A stretch of 64,000 nt of DNA from Fervidobacterium sp. UBA5837 (GTDB lineage Bacteria > Thermotogota > Thermotogae > Thermotogales > Fervidobacteriaceae): contig DJGV01000016.1 of NCBI GenBank assembly GCA_002432805.1, positions 356,486-420,485 on the forward strand, read 5' to 3'. Positions 25,431-34,160 of the stretch are shown here, in pieces. The translations under genes and the position numbers were made by a program. The notes beneath the pieces were generated by a model that saw only the letters and a list, made by a program, of their open reading frames with translations, did not search any database and was not told the origin of the DNA. Each line of letters starts with the position of its first letter. The first letter of the stretch is position 1.

Positions 25431-26441
25431 ATGAGAGTTGTTACATGGGGCTTTGGTGCTATGGGGAGGGGTATTGCAAAGAACGTTGTGGAGAGTGAGT
25501 GTATGAAGCTTGTCGGAGTCATCGACAAGAATCCGAAGTTTATTGGTAAAGATGTTGGTGAATTGTTGGGCCTTGAATCGTATGGAACACGCGTGAGGGA
25601 TTCCATAGATGTAATTGAAGAGACCAATCCAGATATTGTGGTTATTGCGACTAGCTCATTTGTCAGAGACGTTTTACCACAGATCGAGTATGCAGTGAAG
25701 AATCACGCTAATGTGATTACGATAGCAGAAGAAATGGCCTTCCCGTTCAACGTGCATCCGCAAGAATCTGCTTACATGGATAGCCTTGCAAAGCGATATG
25801 GAGTAACTATTCTTGGAACCGGTGTCAATCCTGGATTTGTGCTTGACACATTGATCATTGCACTGTCAGGTGTCTGTACAAAGGTTGATAAAATAGTTGC
25901 AAGAAGAATAAATGACCTCTCACCATTTGGTAGAACGGTTATGGAGACTCAAGGTGTGGGTACAACACCGGAAAAGTTTGAGATGGGGCTAAAGGAAGGA
26001 ACAATAGTGGGGCACATAGGTTTTCTCCAGAGCATTGGTATGATTTCAAGGGCAATAGGATGGAACGTAACAAAGATCGAAGAAGAGAGAAAACCAATAA
26101 TATCGAATGTTTACAGAGAAACTTCAGTCGTGAAAGTCCAACCTGGCATGGTTGCAGGTTGCAATCACTCTGCAAAGGCTTATGCGGGTGAAAAGTGCGT
26201 AATTGAGTTGTACCATCCTCAGCAAATCCATCCGCACCTCGAAGGTGTAGAAACAGGAGACTACATAGAGATTCATGGAGATATCAACATAAATCTCTCG
26301 ATAAAACCAGAAATTCCTGGGGGAAAGGCAACTATAGCCATAGCAACTAACATGATTCCAATAGTCGTTGAGGCACATCCCGGGCTGAAATGCATGGCTG
26401 ATCTTCCAGTTCCAAGGTCCATTCTATCGGCAATTCGGTAA
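25431..26441 (+). CDS. ord: 2,4-diaminopentanoate dehydrogenase
   Basis: NAD(P)-dependent enzyme of oxidative ornithine degradation; it deaminates (2R,4S)-2,4-diaminopentanoate to 2-amino-4-oxopentanoate. 336 aa. The Rossmann loop VVTWGFGAMGRGIAKNV is at residues 3-19, and the dihydrodipicolinate-reductase-like GTGVNPGFVLDTL at 125-137. A thermostable enzyme of this family from Fervidobacterium nodosum has been characterised. First gene of the ord-ortA-ortB-oraS-oraE operon, with a strong GAGGAGG ribosome site. Confidence 0.93.
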   Translation: MRVVTWGFGAMGRGIAKNVVESECMKLVGVIDKNPKFIGKDVGELLGLESYGTRVRDSIDVIEETNPDIVVIATSSFVRDVLPQIEYAVKNHANVITIAEEMAFPFNVHPQESAYMDSLAKRYGVTILGTGVNPGFVLDTLIIALSGVCTKVDKIVARRINDLSPFGRTVMETQGVGTTPEKFEMGLKEGTIVGHIGFLQSIGMISRAIGWNVTKIEEERKPIISNVYRETSVVKVQPGMVAGCNHSAKAYAGEKCVIELYHPQQIHPHLEGVETGDYIEIHGDININLSIKPEIPGGKATIAIATNMIPIVVEAHPGLKCMADLPVPRSILSAIR

Positions 26442-26445
26442 TAGT

Positions 26446-26471
26446 AATACACTACGTGAATACACTACGTG
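26446..26471. repeat. Perfect 13-bp tandem repeat between ord and ortA
   Basis: AATACACTACGTG occurs twice head to tail without a spacer in the 55-bp gap before ortA. Each copy contains the palindrome ACGT. It could be a double protein-binding site or a simple duplication. Confidence 0.6.
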
Positions 26472-26496
26472 TTTCTACTTGAAATGAGGTGAGCAA

Positions 26497-26838
26497 ATGT
26501 CAACAAATTTGGCAAAAAAGGGAGATTGGGTTCAGGTGCAGCTTAATATATTATCACCACAAGAACGTTCAAAATACCTCCCGGAAGATACAAAAAAAGT
26601 ACCGCTTCAAATGAGGGTGAAAGGCTTTTTGGTCGATGAAATCGCATCTCTTGGAGCAACGGTACGTGTCAAGACTACAACGGATAGGATAATATCAGGG
26701 ATTTTGATAGACATAAATCCAAAGTACACACATAACTTCGGAGAACCTGTACCTGAGTTGATAAATGCGGGGGTTGAATTGCGAAAATTGATGGAAGAAG
26801 TCGACGGTTGTGATGGTTTAGAAGGTGATGCAAAATGA
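26497..26838 (+). CDS. ortA: 2-amino-4-oxopentanoate thiolase, alpha subunit
   Basis: Small subunit (113 aa) of the PLP-dependent thiolase that splits 2-amino-4-oxopentanoate with CoA into alanine and acetyl-CoA. The sequence KKGDWVQVQLNIL...RSKYLPEDTKKVPLQMRVKGF and GEPVPEL near residue 85 are characteristic of OrtA. It has no catalytic motif of its own and needs OrtB. The stop codon overlaps the ortB start (ATGA), so the subunits are made together. Confidence 0.92.
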   Translation: MSTNLAKKGDWVQVQLNILSPQERSKYLPEDTKKVPLQMRVKGFLVDEIASLGATVRVKTTTDRIISGILIDINPKYTHNFGEPVPELINAGVELRKLMEEVDGCDGLEGDAK

Positions 26839-28259
26839 CCTCCATGAGAGATGATTCGTACGATGCAGTAATGGCAAGACGAAATGAGATAATGAAAAAG
26901 GCAGTTGGAATCGATTATGAAAAATTCACCATCGATGGTATAGCCTTCGATTATGAAAAGATGATGAGAGAAGTAGGTTATTCGATAGATGAAGTACGAG
27001 AAATTCAGGCTGAAACTTGCGTGGGAAATACGCCACTCGTTGAATTGAAAAACATAAATCGTCTAATAAAGAAACTTGCAGCTAAAGGCAAAGGCGCTCG
27101 TGTTTTTTTGAAAGATGAAGCTGCAAATCCATCGGGTAGCTTTAAAGATCGACGTGCGGCTGTCAGTGTTTATCGAGCAAAGAAGATGGGATACAAAGGC
27201 GTTATCGCAGCCACAAGTGGAAATTACGGTGCGGCCGTTGCTTCTCAAGCAGCAAAACGCGGTTTGAAATGCATCATTGTGCAAGAATGCTACGATAGTC
27301 ACTGGAGGGGTCAACCGGAGATATTGGAGAAAGGCCGTGCTTGTGAGGCATACGGTGCCGAAGTTGTGCAACTTACCGTAGGACCAGAACTCTTCTATTA
27401 TACATTGCTCTTACTCGAGCAGACGGGATATTTCAATGCGTCACTTTATTCACCGTATGCAATAGCAGGTATAGAAACACTTGGGTATGAGATAGCGCAT
27501 CAAATGATTGAACTGACCGGCAGATACCCAGATGCAGTCATCGTTACGCATGCAGGTGGAGGGCTCATAACAGGCACTGCACGTGGATTGAAAAAAGCCG
27601 GTGGAACTGAGACAAAGATAATTGGTGCAAGTGTTGATTTGCGAGGTTTACACATGGCAAGTGATGAGGCTTTCAATAAGAAGTACTTTACGACAGGTCA
27701 TACAGGTTTCGGAATACCATTTGCTGTCTTCCCAGATAGGTCAGATGTCCCTAAGAACGCAGCAAGGCCATTGAGATACATGGATAGATACGTCTTGGTA
27801 ACTCAAGGGGAAGTCTTCTACGTGACGGAGATGCTTGCGCAACTCGAAGGCCTTCAAAGAGGACCTGCAGGTAACACATCGTTGACAGCGGCAATCGCAT
27901 TAGCTCTTGAAATGGATGAAGATCAAACGATTGTCGTAAATGAGACGGAATACACGGGGGCCGGTAAACTTCCTTCCGCACAGTTGACATTTGCAAAACA
28001 GATGGGAATGGTTGTAAAAAGAGGAGATCCAATAAAAGAAGATATTCCTGGCAAGGTGATAGCTATACCACAGCACCCCTCTCAAATAGGAGTTATAGAA
28101 TTCCCCGTTTCGGATATGAAGAAAAGTTATCTCAAAGAATTGATAAAACGCGAGAACAAAGATAAGTTCAACGATAACGAAATGGAGTTTTTACAAGAAG
28201 ACTTGAATGCAGCGAAAGAAGAAATTGAAAAGTGGATATTGGAAGTTAGGAGGGAATAA
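26835..28259 (+). CDS. ortB: 2-amino-4-oxopentanoate thiolase, beta subunit (PLP)
   Basis: Catalytic subunit, 474 aa, of the tryptophan-synthase-beta/threonine-synthase PLP fold. The Schiff-base lysine is in PSGSFKDRRAAVS near residues 99-111, ATSGNYGAAVA near 127 binds the cofactor phosphate side, and THAGGGLITGTARG near 238 is the glycine loop. It works with OrtA at the last step of the pathway and yields acetyl-CoA for ATP formation. The start overlaps the ortA stop; an ATG four codons on is a weaker alternative. Confidence 0.94.
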   Translation: MTSMRDDSYDAVMARRNEIMKKAVGIDYEKFTIDGIAFDYEKMMREVGYSIDEVREIQAETCVGNTPLVELKNINRLIKKLAAKGKGARVFLKDEAANPSGSFKDRRAAVSVYRAKKMGYKGVIAATSGNYGAAVASQAAKRGLKCIIVQECYDSHWRGQPEILEKGRACEAYGAEVVQLTVGPELFYYTLLLLEQTGYFNASLYSPYAIAGIETLGYEIAHQMIELTGRYPDAVIVTHAGGGLITGTARGLKKAGGTETKIIGASVDLRGLHMASDEAFNKKYFTTGHTGFGIPFAVFPDRSDVPKNAARPLRYMDRYVLVTQGEVFYVTEMLAQLEGLQRGPAGNTSLTAAIALALEMDEDQTIVVNETEYTGAGKLPSAQLTFAKQMGMVVKRGDPIKEDIPGKVIAIPQHPSQIGVIEFPVSDMKKSYLKELIKRENKDKFNDNEMEFLQEDLNAAKEEIEKWILEVRRE

Positions 28260-28260
28260 A

Positions 28261-28638
28261 ATGAAACCAAGAGTTGATGATTTTGCACAGAGGTCTAAAC
28301 ACTTACAAGGTATGAGCGATGAAGAATTGAATAACTACTTTTGGCAACTTGTTGAGAAAGTCGTTGATCCGCTCGTTGACCTTGCACAGACACATACATC
28401 ACCATCTATAGAAAGGTCCGTGCTTTTGAGGATGGGATTCAACAGCTTGGAAGCTAAACAGCTCGTTGATATGATTTTTGAGAGAGGATTGCTCGGTAAA
28501 GGTGCAGGTCATATCGTCTGGCGCATAGCAAAGGAAAAGGGTATCGACTACATAAAAGCAGGAAGGAATTTGATACAAGGGCAATACTGGGAAGATGTAG
28601 ATAGGATTTTCAAAGGAATCAAAGGGGTGAACAAGTGA
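28261..28638 (+). CDS. oraS: D-ornithine 4,5-aminomutase, small subunit
   Basis: Small subunit (125 aa) of the adenosylcobalamin- and PLP-dependent aminomutase. The sequence KPRVDDFAQRSKHLQGMSDEELNNYFWQL and the C-terminal GAGHIVWRIAKEKGIDYIKAGRNL match OraS in length and pattern. It starts one base after the ortB stop with TTAGGAGGG six bases upstream. The stop shares a base with the oraE start, so the two subunits are produced in step. Confidence 0.93.
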   Translation: MKPRVDDFAQRSKHLQGMSDEELNNYFWQLVEKVVDPLVDLAQTHTSPSIERSVLLRMGFNSLEAKQLVDMIFERGLLGKGAGHIVWRIAKEKGIDYIKAGRNLIQGQYWEDVDRIFKGIKGVNK

Positions 28639-30839
28639 TGGACAAACTCGATCCGAAAAAACCCATAGATGTTGAAGAGATACTCAGAGATTTGGATAAG
28701 TACAGGCCGAGGAGAAGAGGCTGGACTTGGAGAAACAAATTACCGGAAGGTACAAAGGTGGATAGATACGAGTACTATCAAATTAGTGAACCACTGAAGA
28801 ATAGCATTCCACTACCTGCTGCACACTATTTCAACAATATAGACCCACAACCAGATGTCGTAATTACTTCAGAAATTGCCTCGGGTAGATTTGAAGATGA
28901 TATTAGGCGTATGCGTATGGCCGCATGGCATGGTGCTGATCACATAATGGTCATTCGTACCCTTGGTCAGTCTCATTTCGATGGCTTGATAGAAGGGACT
29001 CCGGAAGGTGTTGGTGGTATTCCGATAACGAGAAAACAACTTAGAGCAACGAGAAAAGCGTTGGATTTGATAGAAGACGAAGTTGGAAGGCCAATCAATT
29101 TTCACAGTTACGTTTCTGGTGTTGCTGGCCCTGAAATCGCAGTACTATTTGCAGAAGAAGGCGTCAATGGTGCACACCAAGACCCGCAATACAACGTCCT
29201 TTACCGTGGTGTTAATCCAGTTAGGTCTTTCGTGGATGCAGCGGTCGCAAAAAGGATCATGGCATGGGCAGGTATGCTTCAAATAGATGGTGCGCATAAT
29301 GCGAACGCATCTGCAAAACTTGCTTGGACCGTCATGCCTGAGTTGTTGGTACAGCACGGCATAAACTGTCTGTATTCTGTGAAAGTGGGCATGCCCAAAG
29401 GGAACATAGCACTATCAACTGTTCCACCGGTCATTGCTCCACTCCCGGAAATGAGGATTGATATGCCTTATGCGATTGCATTGAGAGAATTGTTTGATGG
29501 ATATAGGTTTAGAGCGCAGATGAATACCAGATACATAGAGTCTGATCTATTCGATGCAACGCGAGCGCACGTGATAAATGCCGTTCTTTCAAGACTTACA
29601 AGTGCGGACCTCCAATCAACGATCACACCCGATGAAGGTAGAAATGTACCTTGGCATGTTAACTCAATAAGAGGTGTCGAAACCGCAAAACATACACTAT
29701 TGGCCATGGATGGAATAAAGAATTATGTCAAGATCGATCAACAAGCAGTTAGCGAAAGGGTCAGAGAGCTCAAAATGAGGGCCATTCTCATGCTTGAAGA
29801 GATCGTCGATATGGGAGGATACTTTGAGGCGTTGGAAGCGGGGATGTTTGTAGATAATGGCTATTACCCAGAAAAATTCGGTGATGGAATCGCAAGGAAG
29901 AAAGACGGCGAGATTGCAGCAGGTAGTGTCGTCCCAAGAGATGTGGATTACATGGCACCTGTCTGTGAACACTTCGGTTACAATAACATTCCAGAGGGTA
30001 TTGAAAAGCCTTGTGATTTGATAGGTGGTTGCACGCTCCATAATCCCGATAAGATACAGTTTATGGATGAACTCGATGAAACAGACAATGTAAATTTGCG
30101 TTTAGAAAAGGTAAACGATATGCGCAGGAGGAATGTTATTAAACCTGAAGTTGAATGGTTTGCAGATGGCTGGGTACAACTCGATATGACATTTTCTCTG
30201 CCAGAAGAGTATGCAGAAGCTGCCGCACTAGCAGTATGTGAGAAGCTTGGTCTCCAAGATGCGACGGTCATAGCAAAGACTGTACTCCATCCATCGGAAG
30301 GTACGTACGTAGAATTGAAAGCAAAAGTACCCTTTGAGATAAAGGTAGATGAGCTTCAGCTACCGAAAAAGACCGAAACACTTCCTGAAGATGAACTGTT
30401 CGAGTTCGTTGAGAAACACCCAATAAAGGTTGTGGCCGCTACTGTTGGTGAAGACGAACATTCCGTTGGGCTAAGGGAAATACTCGATATAAAACATGGT
30501 GGAATAGAAAAGTACGGGATAAAGTACGTCTATTTAGGTACAAGCATTCCGCCGGAAAAGCTCATAGATGCTGCAATTGAAACGGGGGCAGATGCAATTC
30601 TTGCCTCAATGATCATTACGCACAACGATGTGCACGTTAAAAATATGAAAAGACTAAACGAACTTGCGATAGAGAAAGGCATTAGGGATAAAGTGCTCAT
30701 AATCGCAGGCGGAACGCAAATTAACAACGATATGGCAGTGGAAAATGGTGTAGATGCAGGATTCGGTAGAGGTACAAAGGGTGCAGACGTTGCATCATTC
30801 ATCGTCAAGAAATTAAGAGAGAAGTATGAAAAGAAATAG
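28638..30839 (+). CDS. oraE: D-ornithine 4,5-aminomutase, large subunit (B12, PLP)
   Basis: Catalytic subunit, 733 aa, that converts D-ornithine to 2,4-diaminopentanoate by radical migration of the terminal amine. The N-terminal 480 residues form the PLP-binding TIM barrel. The C-terminal third (about 595-733) is a B12-binding Rossmann domain with the base-off motif D-x-H-x-x-G seen as GEDEHSVG near 605-612, and the later GTSIPPEKL and IIAGGTQIN motifs. The ATG overlaps the oraS stop (TGATG). As a radical enzyme it needs a reactivating chaperone, for which the glmL product is the local candidate. Confidence 0.95.
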   Translation: MDKLDPKKPIDVEEILRDLDKYRPRRRGWTWRNKLPEGTKVDRYEYYQISEPLKNSIPLPAAHYFNNIDPQPDVVITSEIASGRFEDDIRRMRMAAWHGADHIMVIRTLGQSHFDGLIEGTPEGVGGIPITRKQLRATRKALDLIEDEVGRPINFHSYVSGVAGPEIAVLFAEEGVNGAHQDPQYNVLYRGVNPVRSFVDAAVAKRIMAWAGMLQIDGAHNANASAKLAWTVMPELLVQHGINCLYSVKVGMPKGNIALSTVPPVIAPLPEMRIDMPYAIALRELFDGYRFRAQMNTRYIESDLFDATRAHVINAVLSRLTSADLQSTITPDEGRNVPWHVNSIRGVETAKHTLLAMDGIKNYVKIDQQAVSERVRELKMRAILMLEEIVDMGGYFEALEAGMFVDNGYYPEKFGDGIARKKDGEIAAGSVVPRDVDYMAPVCEHFGYNNIPEGIEKPCDLIGGCTLHNPDKIQFMDELDETDNVNLRLEKVNDMRRRNVIKPEVEWFADGWVQLDMTFSLPEEYAEAAALAVCEKLGLQDATVIAKTVLHPSEGTYVELKAKVPFEIKVDELQLPKKTETLPEDELFEFVEKHPIKVVAATVGEDEHSVGLREILDIKHGGIEKYGIKYVYLGTSIPPEKLIDAAIETGADAILASMIITHNDVHVKNMKRLNELAIEKGIRDKVLIIAGGTQINNDMAVENGVDAGFGRGTKGADVASFIVKKLREKYEKK

Positions 30840-30899
30840 CTTAACAATTTTCATGGACATTTGATCGTTAGTAATTTGATAAATGAGGGGGGAAAGCGT

Positions 30900-32483
30900 A
30901 TGTATGAAGGATACGAGGTAACAGATTGGACAGTTATACCACCGTTTAAGAATGAACCAATTGTGGATTTTTCAAAACCGGAAAACGAAGAATACATGAA
31001 AGCAGCACTTGAGAAGGTGTATAGTGAGTTTGGTAAAGAATATGATATCGTTATAGGAGGCAAAGTCTACAAGTCGGAAAAGAAAATAAAGTCGATTAAT
31101 CCTAGCAAGTATGATGAAGTAGTCGGATATGTGAATAGTGCTGACGAAACCCTTGCCGAGCGTGCCGTAGAGAGTGCGTGGAATGCATTTGAGACATGGA
31201 GTAAAACACCAGCACATATCAGAGCAGAGTACATGCTAAAAGCTGCAAAACGAATTAAAGAGAGAAGATTTGAATTCGATGCATGGCTAGTCTACGAAGT
31301 TGGAAAGAGTTGGGTAGAGGCTGACGCAGACGTAGCGGAAGCAATCGATTTTCTTGAGTACTATTCAAGAGATATGCTCAGATATGCATCTGATCAGCCA
31401 CTCGTTAGAATTCCCGGTGAAAATAATGAACTTAGATACATCCCATTGGGAGTTGGCGCAATTATTCCACCATGGAATTTCCCACTCGCCATACTCGTTG
31501 GTATGACTAGTTCCGCAGTTGTAACGGGTAATACGGTTATTCTAAAACCTGCAAGTGACAGTCCGATAATCGGTGCAAAATTCTTTGAGGTGCTCCAAGA
31601 GATAGGATTGCCTGACGGTGTTGTCAATTTCATGCCAGGTAGTGGTGCATTAGCTGGGGAGTATTTGGTGAAACATCCTAAGATCAGATTCATCAGTTTC
31701 ACCGGTTCCAAGGAAGTTGGGTTGAGAATTCACGAACTTGCTGCAAAACCTCAGCCGGGGCAAATCTGGTTGAAAAGGACAGTGCTTGAGATGGGTGGTA
31801 AAGATGCCGTAGTTGTCGATGAAACAGCAGACTTAGATGCGGCTGCAGAAGGTATCGTTGTTAGTGCATTTGGATATCAAGGACAAAAATGCAGCGCGGG
31901 CAGTCGAGCGATAATAGTGAAAGACATTTACGACAAACTCGTCGAAAAGATAGTAAATCGTGTGTCGAAGATAAAGATGGGAGAGGTCAGATATAAAGAA
32001 AACTGGCTTGGACCAGTTGTGAACAAATCTTCGATGGAGAAGATCCTCAACTACATAGAGATAGGGAAGAAAGAGGGTACACTTGTTTATGGTGGTAGGG
32101 GCAGAGAAGAATTGGGTGGATATTTCATAGAACCTACCGTTTTTAAAGACGTTCCTTGGAATGCAAGGATTGCACAAGAGGAGATATTCGGACCAGTACT
32201 ATCGATAATAAAGGCAGAAGATTTCGATGATGCAATGCGGATAGCAAATTCAACAGAATACGGCTTAACTGGCTCATTGTACAGTAAAAACCGTGCAAGG
32301 ATAGAGAAGGCGAAGGTAGAGTTCCACGTAGGAAATCTGTACTTCAACAGAAAATCGACAGGTGCACTCGTTGGTCCTCATCCATTTGGCGGATTCAACA
32401 TGTCTGGCACCGATAGTAAAACTGGTGGTAGAGACCATCTAGGACTATTCATGCAGGCAAAGGCAATAAGCGAGAAAATCTAA
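30900..32483 (+). CDS. pruA: L-glutamate gamma-semialdehyde (1-pyrroline-5-carboxylate) dehydrogenase
   Basis: NAD-dependent aldehyde dehydrogenase of 527 aa that oxidises glutamate semialdehyde, formed from proline or ornithine, to glutamate. The NAD motif FTGSKEVG lies near residue 262, the general base in LEMGGKD near 296 and the catalytic Cys in GYQGQKCSAGSR near 330. The long N-terminal arm and PWNFPLAI near 195 match the Bacillus RocA / PruA group rather than generic ALDHs. The ATG at 30900 has a six-G ribosome site (30887-30892). It ends the ornithine cluster, 60 bp after oraE, giving a second exit from ornithine to glutamate. Confidence 0.9.
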   Translation: MYEGYEVTDWTVIPPFKNEPIVDFSKPENEEYMKAALEKVYSEFGKEYDIVIGGKVYKSEKKIKSINPSKYDEVVGYVNSADETLAERAVESAWNAFETWSKTPAHIRAEYMLKAAKRIKERRFEFDAWLVYEVGKSWVEADADVAEAIDFLEYYSRDMLRYASDQPLVRIPGENNELRYIPLGVGAIIPPWNFPLAILVGMTSSAVVTGNTVILKPASDSPIIGAKFFEVLQEIGLPDGVVNFMPGSGALAGEYLVKHPKIRFISFTGSKEVGLRIHELAAKPQPGQIWLKRTVLEMGGKDAVVVDETADLDAAAEGIVVSAFGYQGQKCSAGSRAIIVKDIYDKLVEKIVNRVSKIKMGEVRYKENWLGPVVNKSSMEKILNYIEIGKKEGTLVYGGRGREELGGYFIEPTVFKDVPWNARIAQEEIFGPVLSIIKAEDFDDAMRIANSTEYGLTGSLYSKNRARIEKAKVEFHVGNLYFNRKSTGALVGPHPFGGFNMSGTDSKTGGRDHLGLFMQAKAISEKI

Positions 32484-32521
32484 TCGATGTCTTGATACAT
32501 ATATTCCTTTATTTCTTAAGG

Positions 32522-32549
32522 CCCCCACACTGTAATCATAGTGTGGGGA
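32522..32549. terminator. GC-rich hairpin after the ornithine operon
   Basis: CCCCACACT (32523-32531) pairs perfectly with AGTGTGGGG (32540-32548) around an eight-base loop. The downstream sequence AGCTTCTATAA is only moderately U-rich, so it may stabilise the 3' end or terminate weakly. Confidence 0.6.
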
Positions 32550-32758
32550 GCTTCTATAAATATGCAATAAATCGAATAATTCAATTGATGGTATTGATAT
32601 TCTTTATTATTCCACGTTAGAATTATGATAAAATTGAAGAGTGGAGTTCTTCAACTGTCACCTAAGTTTATCAAATTTCGTTGCAAATTATTTCAGATGT
32701 ACAATATTTGCGTGCTGAATACATCCGCGTATAACAAAAGAATTAGGGGGGATTTTGA

Positions 32759-34102
32759 ATGGACTTTCTTATCTATCCTTTACCAGGAGACATCCAGAGA
32801 CATTTTACAAATGGTCTTTTTTCTGCTGCACAGAACGAAATTAAAAAGCGTTTAGAAGAACACAAGTTACCGGATGCGGAAGTGAGAAGGCTATTTTTCG
32901 AATTGCATCGCATGAAATTACTTCGAAAAACATACCCATATACAGAAAAAGAAGCATATGCGTTGTTGAAAAAGGGCTTCAAAGATATCACGAAAGAAGA
33001 ATTCCAAGGACTCATTAGAGATGGAAAGATCGATTGGATGTACATCGAAGATGAGAAGAGATTTGAGAGAAGGTTCGATAGTAACCTTGCATTCTCAAGC
33101 AAGGAGTACAAGACACGACAAAAGGCGACGAGAGCGAGTAGAGAAAGTTCAAAGAGACGAAAAGTTATAAACGATGCAATTGCAAGATTACTTAAGGGTG
33201 GAAAGCCAAAGACGTACAACGTACGTGCTAAAGTCTCGATGAAGAGAGAGCATCCAGAAAATCAACGCGTTAGAGTTTGGCTACCATTTCCTAAAGAGGC
33301 TTTTCAGCAATCATTCGTGAAATTGATTAGAGCAAGTCATGAGCATTTTGTAGCCGATAATTTCGTTGATCAAAGAACGGTTTACATGGAAGGTACAGAC
33401 ACCGAGGAATTCTCTATTGAATTTGAGTACAATGTTAGAGAATGGATAGGAGCTGAGAAGTTATTCTCCAATCAACCTGAAGAAAAGGATATTGCTGAAA
33501 AATCACCGCATGTAAGATTTACAACCTACCTTTGGTCGATCTTGGATATGATATTTGATGGTAAAGACTACGCAGATTTTGATGATTTAACTCGCGCAAG
33601 AAAGATATACGATTTTGTCACATTAAATGTATCATATTCCTACGTCTTGCCTTATGCACTGTACGATAATATACCAGAATACGTTGCAACGGTCTTCAAA
33701 GGTGACTGCGGATTTCAAGCTTTGTTATTCCTGACCTTATGTCGCATGGTAGGTATTCCCGCAAAGTGGCAATCTGGGTGGAGTATAGCGCCACTCTCTG
33801 CTTCTCCACACGATTGGTCGATCATATATCTTGAGAGATTTGGATGGGTACCTGTCGACCTTTCTTTTGGAGGTAGTAGGCGAGACGATGAAAGTATGAG
33901 ACTGTTTTATTTCACAAACCTCGATGGGTTTAGGATGTTTGCAAATACCGATTTTCAAGCTGACTTGGCACCGTTGAAGCATTCTTGGCGTTCTGATCCG
34001 TACGACAATCAAGACGGAGAGATGGAGTACACAGATGTGGACAAAAGTTGTATAATCGACACAAGAACTGAAATAGAGGTTTTGAAATTTGATGAAATTT
34101 GA
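32759..34102 (+). CDS. Transglutaminase-like cysteine protease fold protein
   Basis: Cytosolic protein of 447 aa without signal peptide. The C-terminal half carries a transglutaminase core: the catalytic Cys in FKGDCGFQALLFLTLCRMVGIPAKW near residues 313-337, His in PHDWSIIYL near 350 and Asp in WVPVDLSFG near 367, all intact. The first 200 residues are charged and unfamiliar. Such proteins are usually peptidases or amidases. The next gene is an L-Ala-D/L-Glu epimerase, so cleavage of cell-wall or dietary peptides is a reasonable inference. The ATG has a six-G ribosome site (32746-32751), and a weak -10 box (TAAAAT) lies near 32629. Confidence 0.82.
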   Translation: MDFLIYPLPGDIQRHFTNGLFSAAQNEIKKRLEEHKLPDAEVRRLFFELHRMKLLRKTYPYTEKEAYALLKKGFKDITKEEFQGLIRDGKIDWMYIEDEKRFERRFDSNLAFSSKEYKTRQKATRASRESSKRRKVINDAIARLLKGGKPKTYNVRAKVSMKREHPENQRVRVWLPFPKEAFQQSFVKLIRASHEHFVADNFVDQRTVYMEGTDTEEFSIEFEYNVREWIGAEKLFSNQPEEKDIAEKSPHVRFTTYLWSILDMIFDGKDYADFDDLTRARKIYDFVTLNVSYSYVLPYALYDNIPEYVATVFKGDCGFQALLFLTLCRMVGIPAKWQSGWSIAPLSASPHDWSIIYLERFGWVPVDLSFGGSRRDDESMRLFYFTNLDGFRMFANTDFQADLAPLKHSWRSDPYDNQDGEMEYTDVDKSCIIDTRTEIEVLKFDEI

Positions 34103-34160
34103 GAAAGTAACAAAAAGAACATAAGATATAAGATAAATGAAAAATTGGGAGGGGTAGAGT

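Noticed and set aside
32625..32855. 76-codon plus-strand frame before the transglutaminase gene
   Set aside because: No ribosome site, poor protein character, and it overlaps the well-supported start at 32759.
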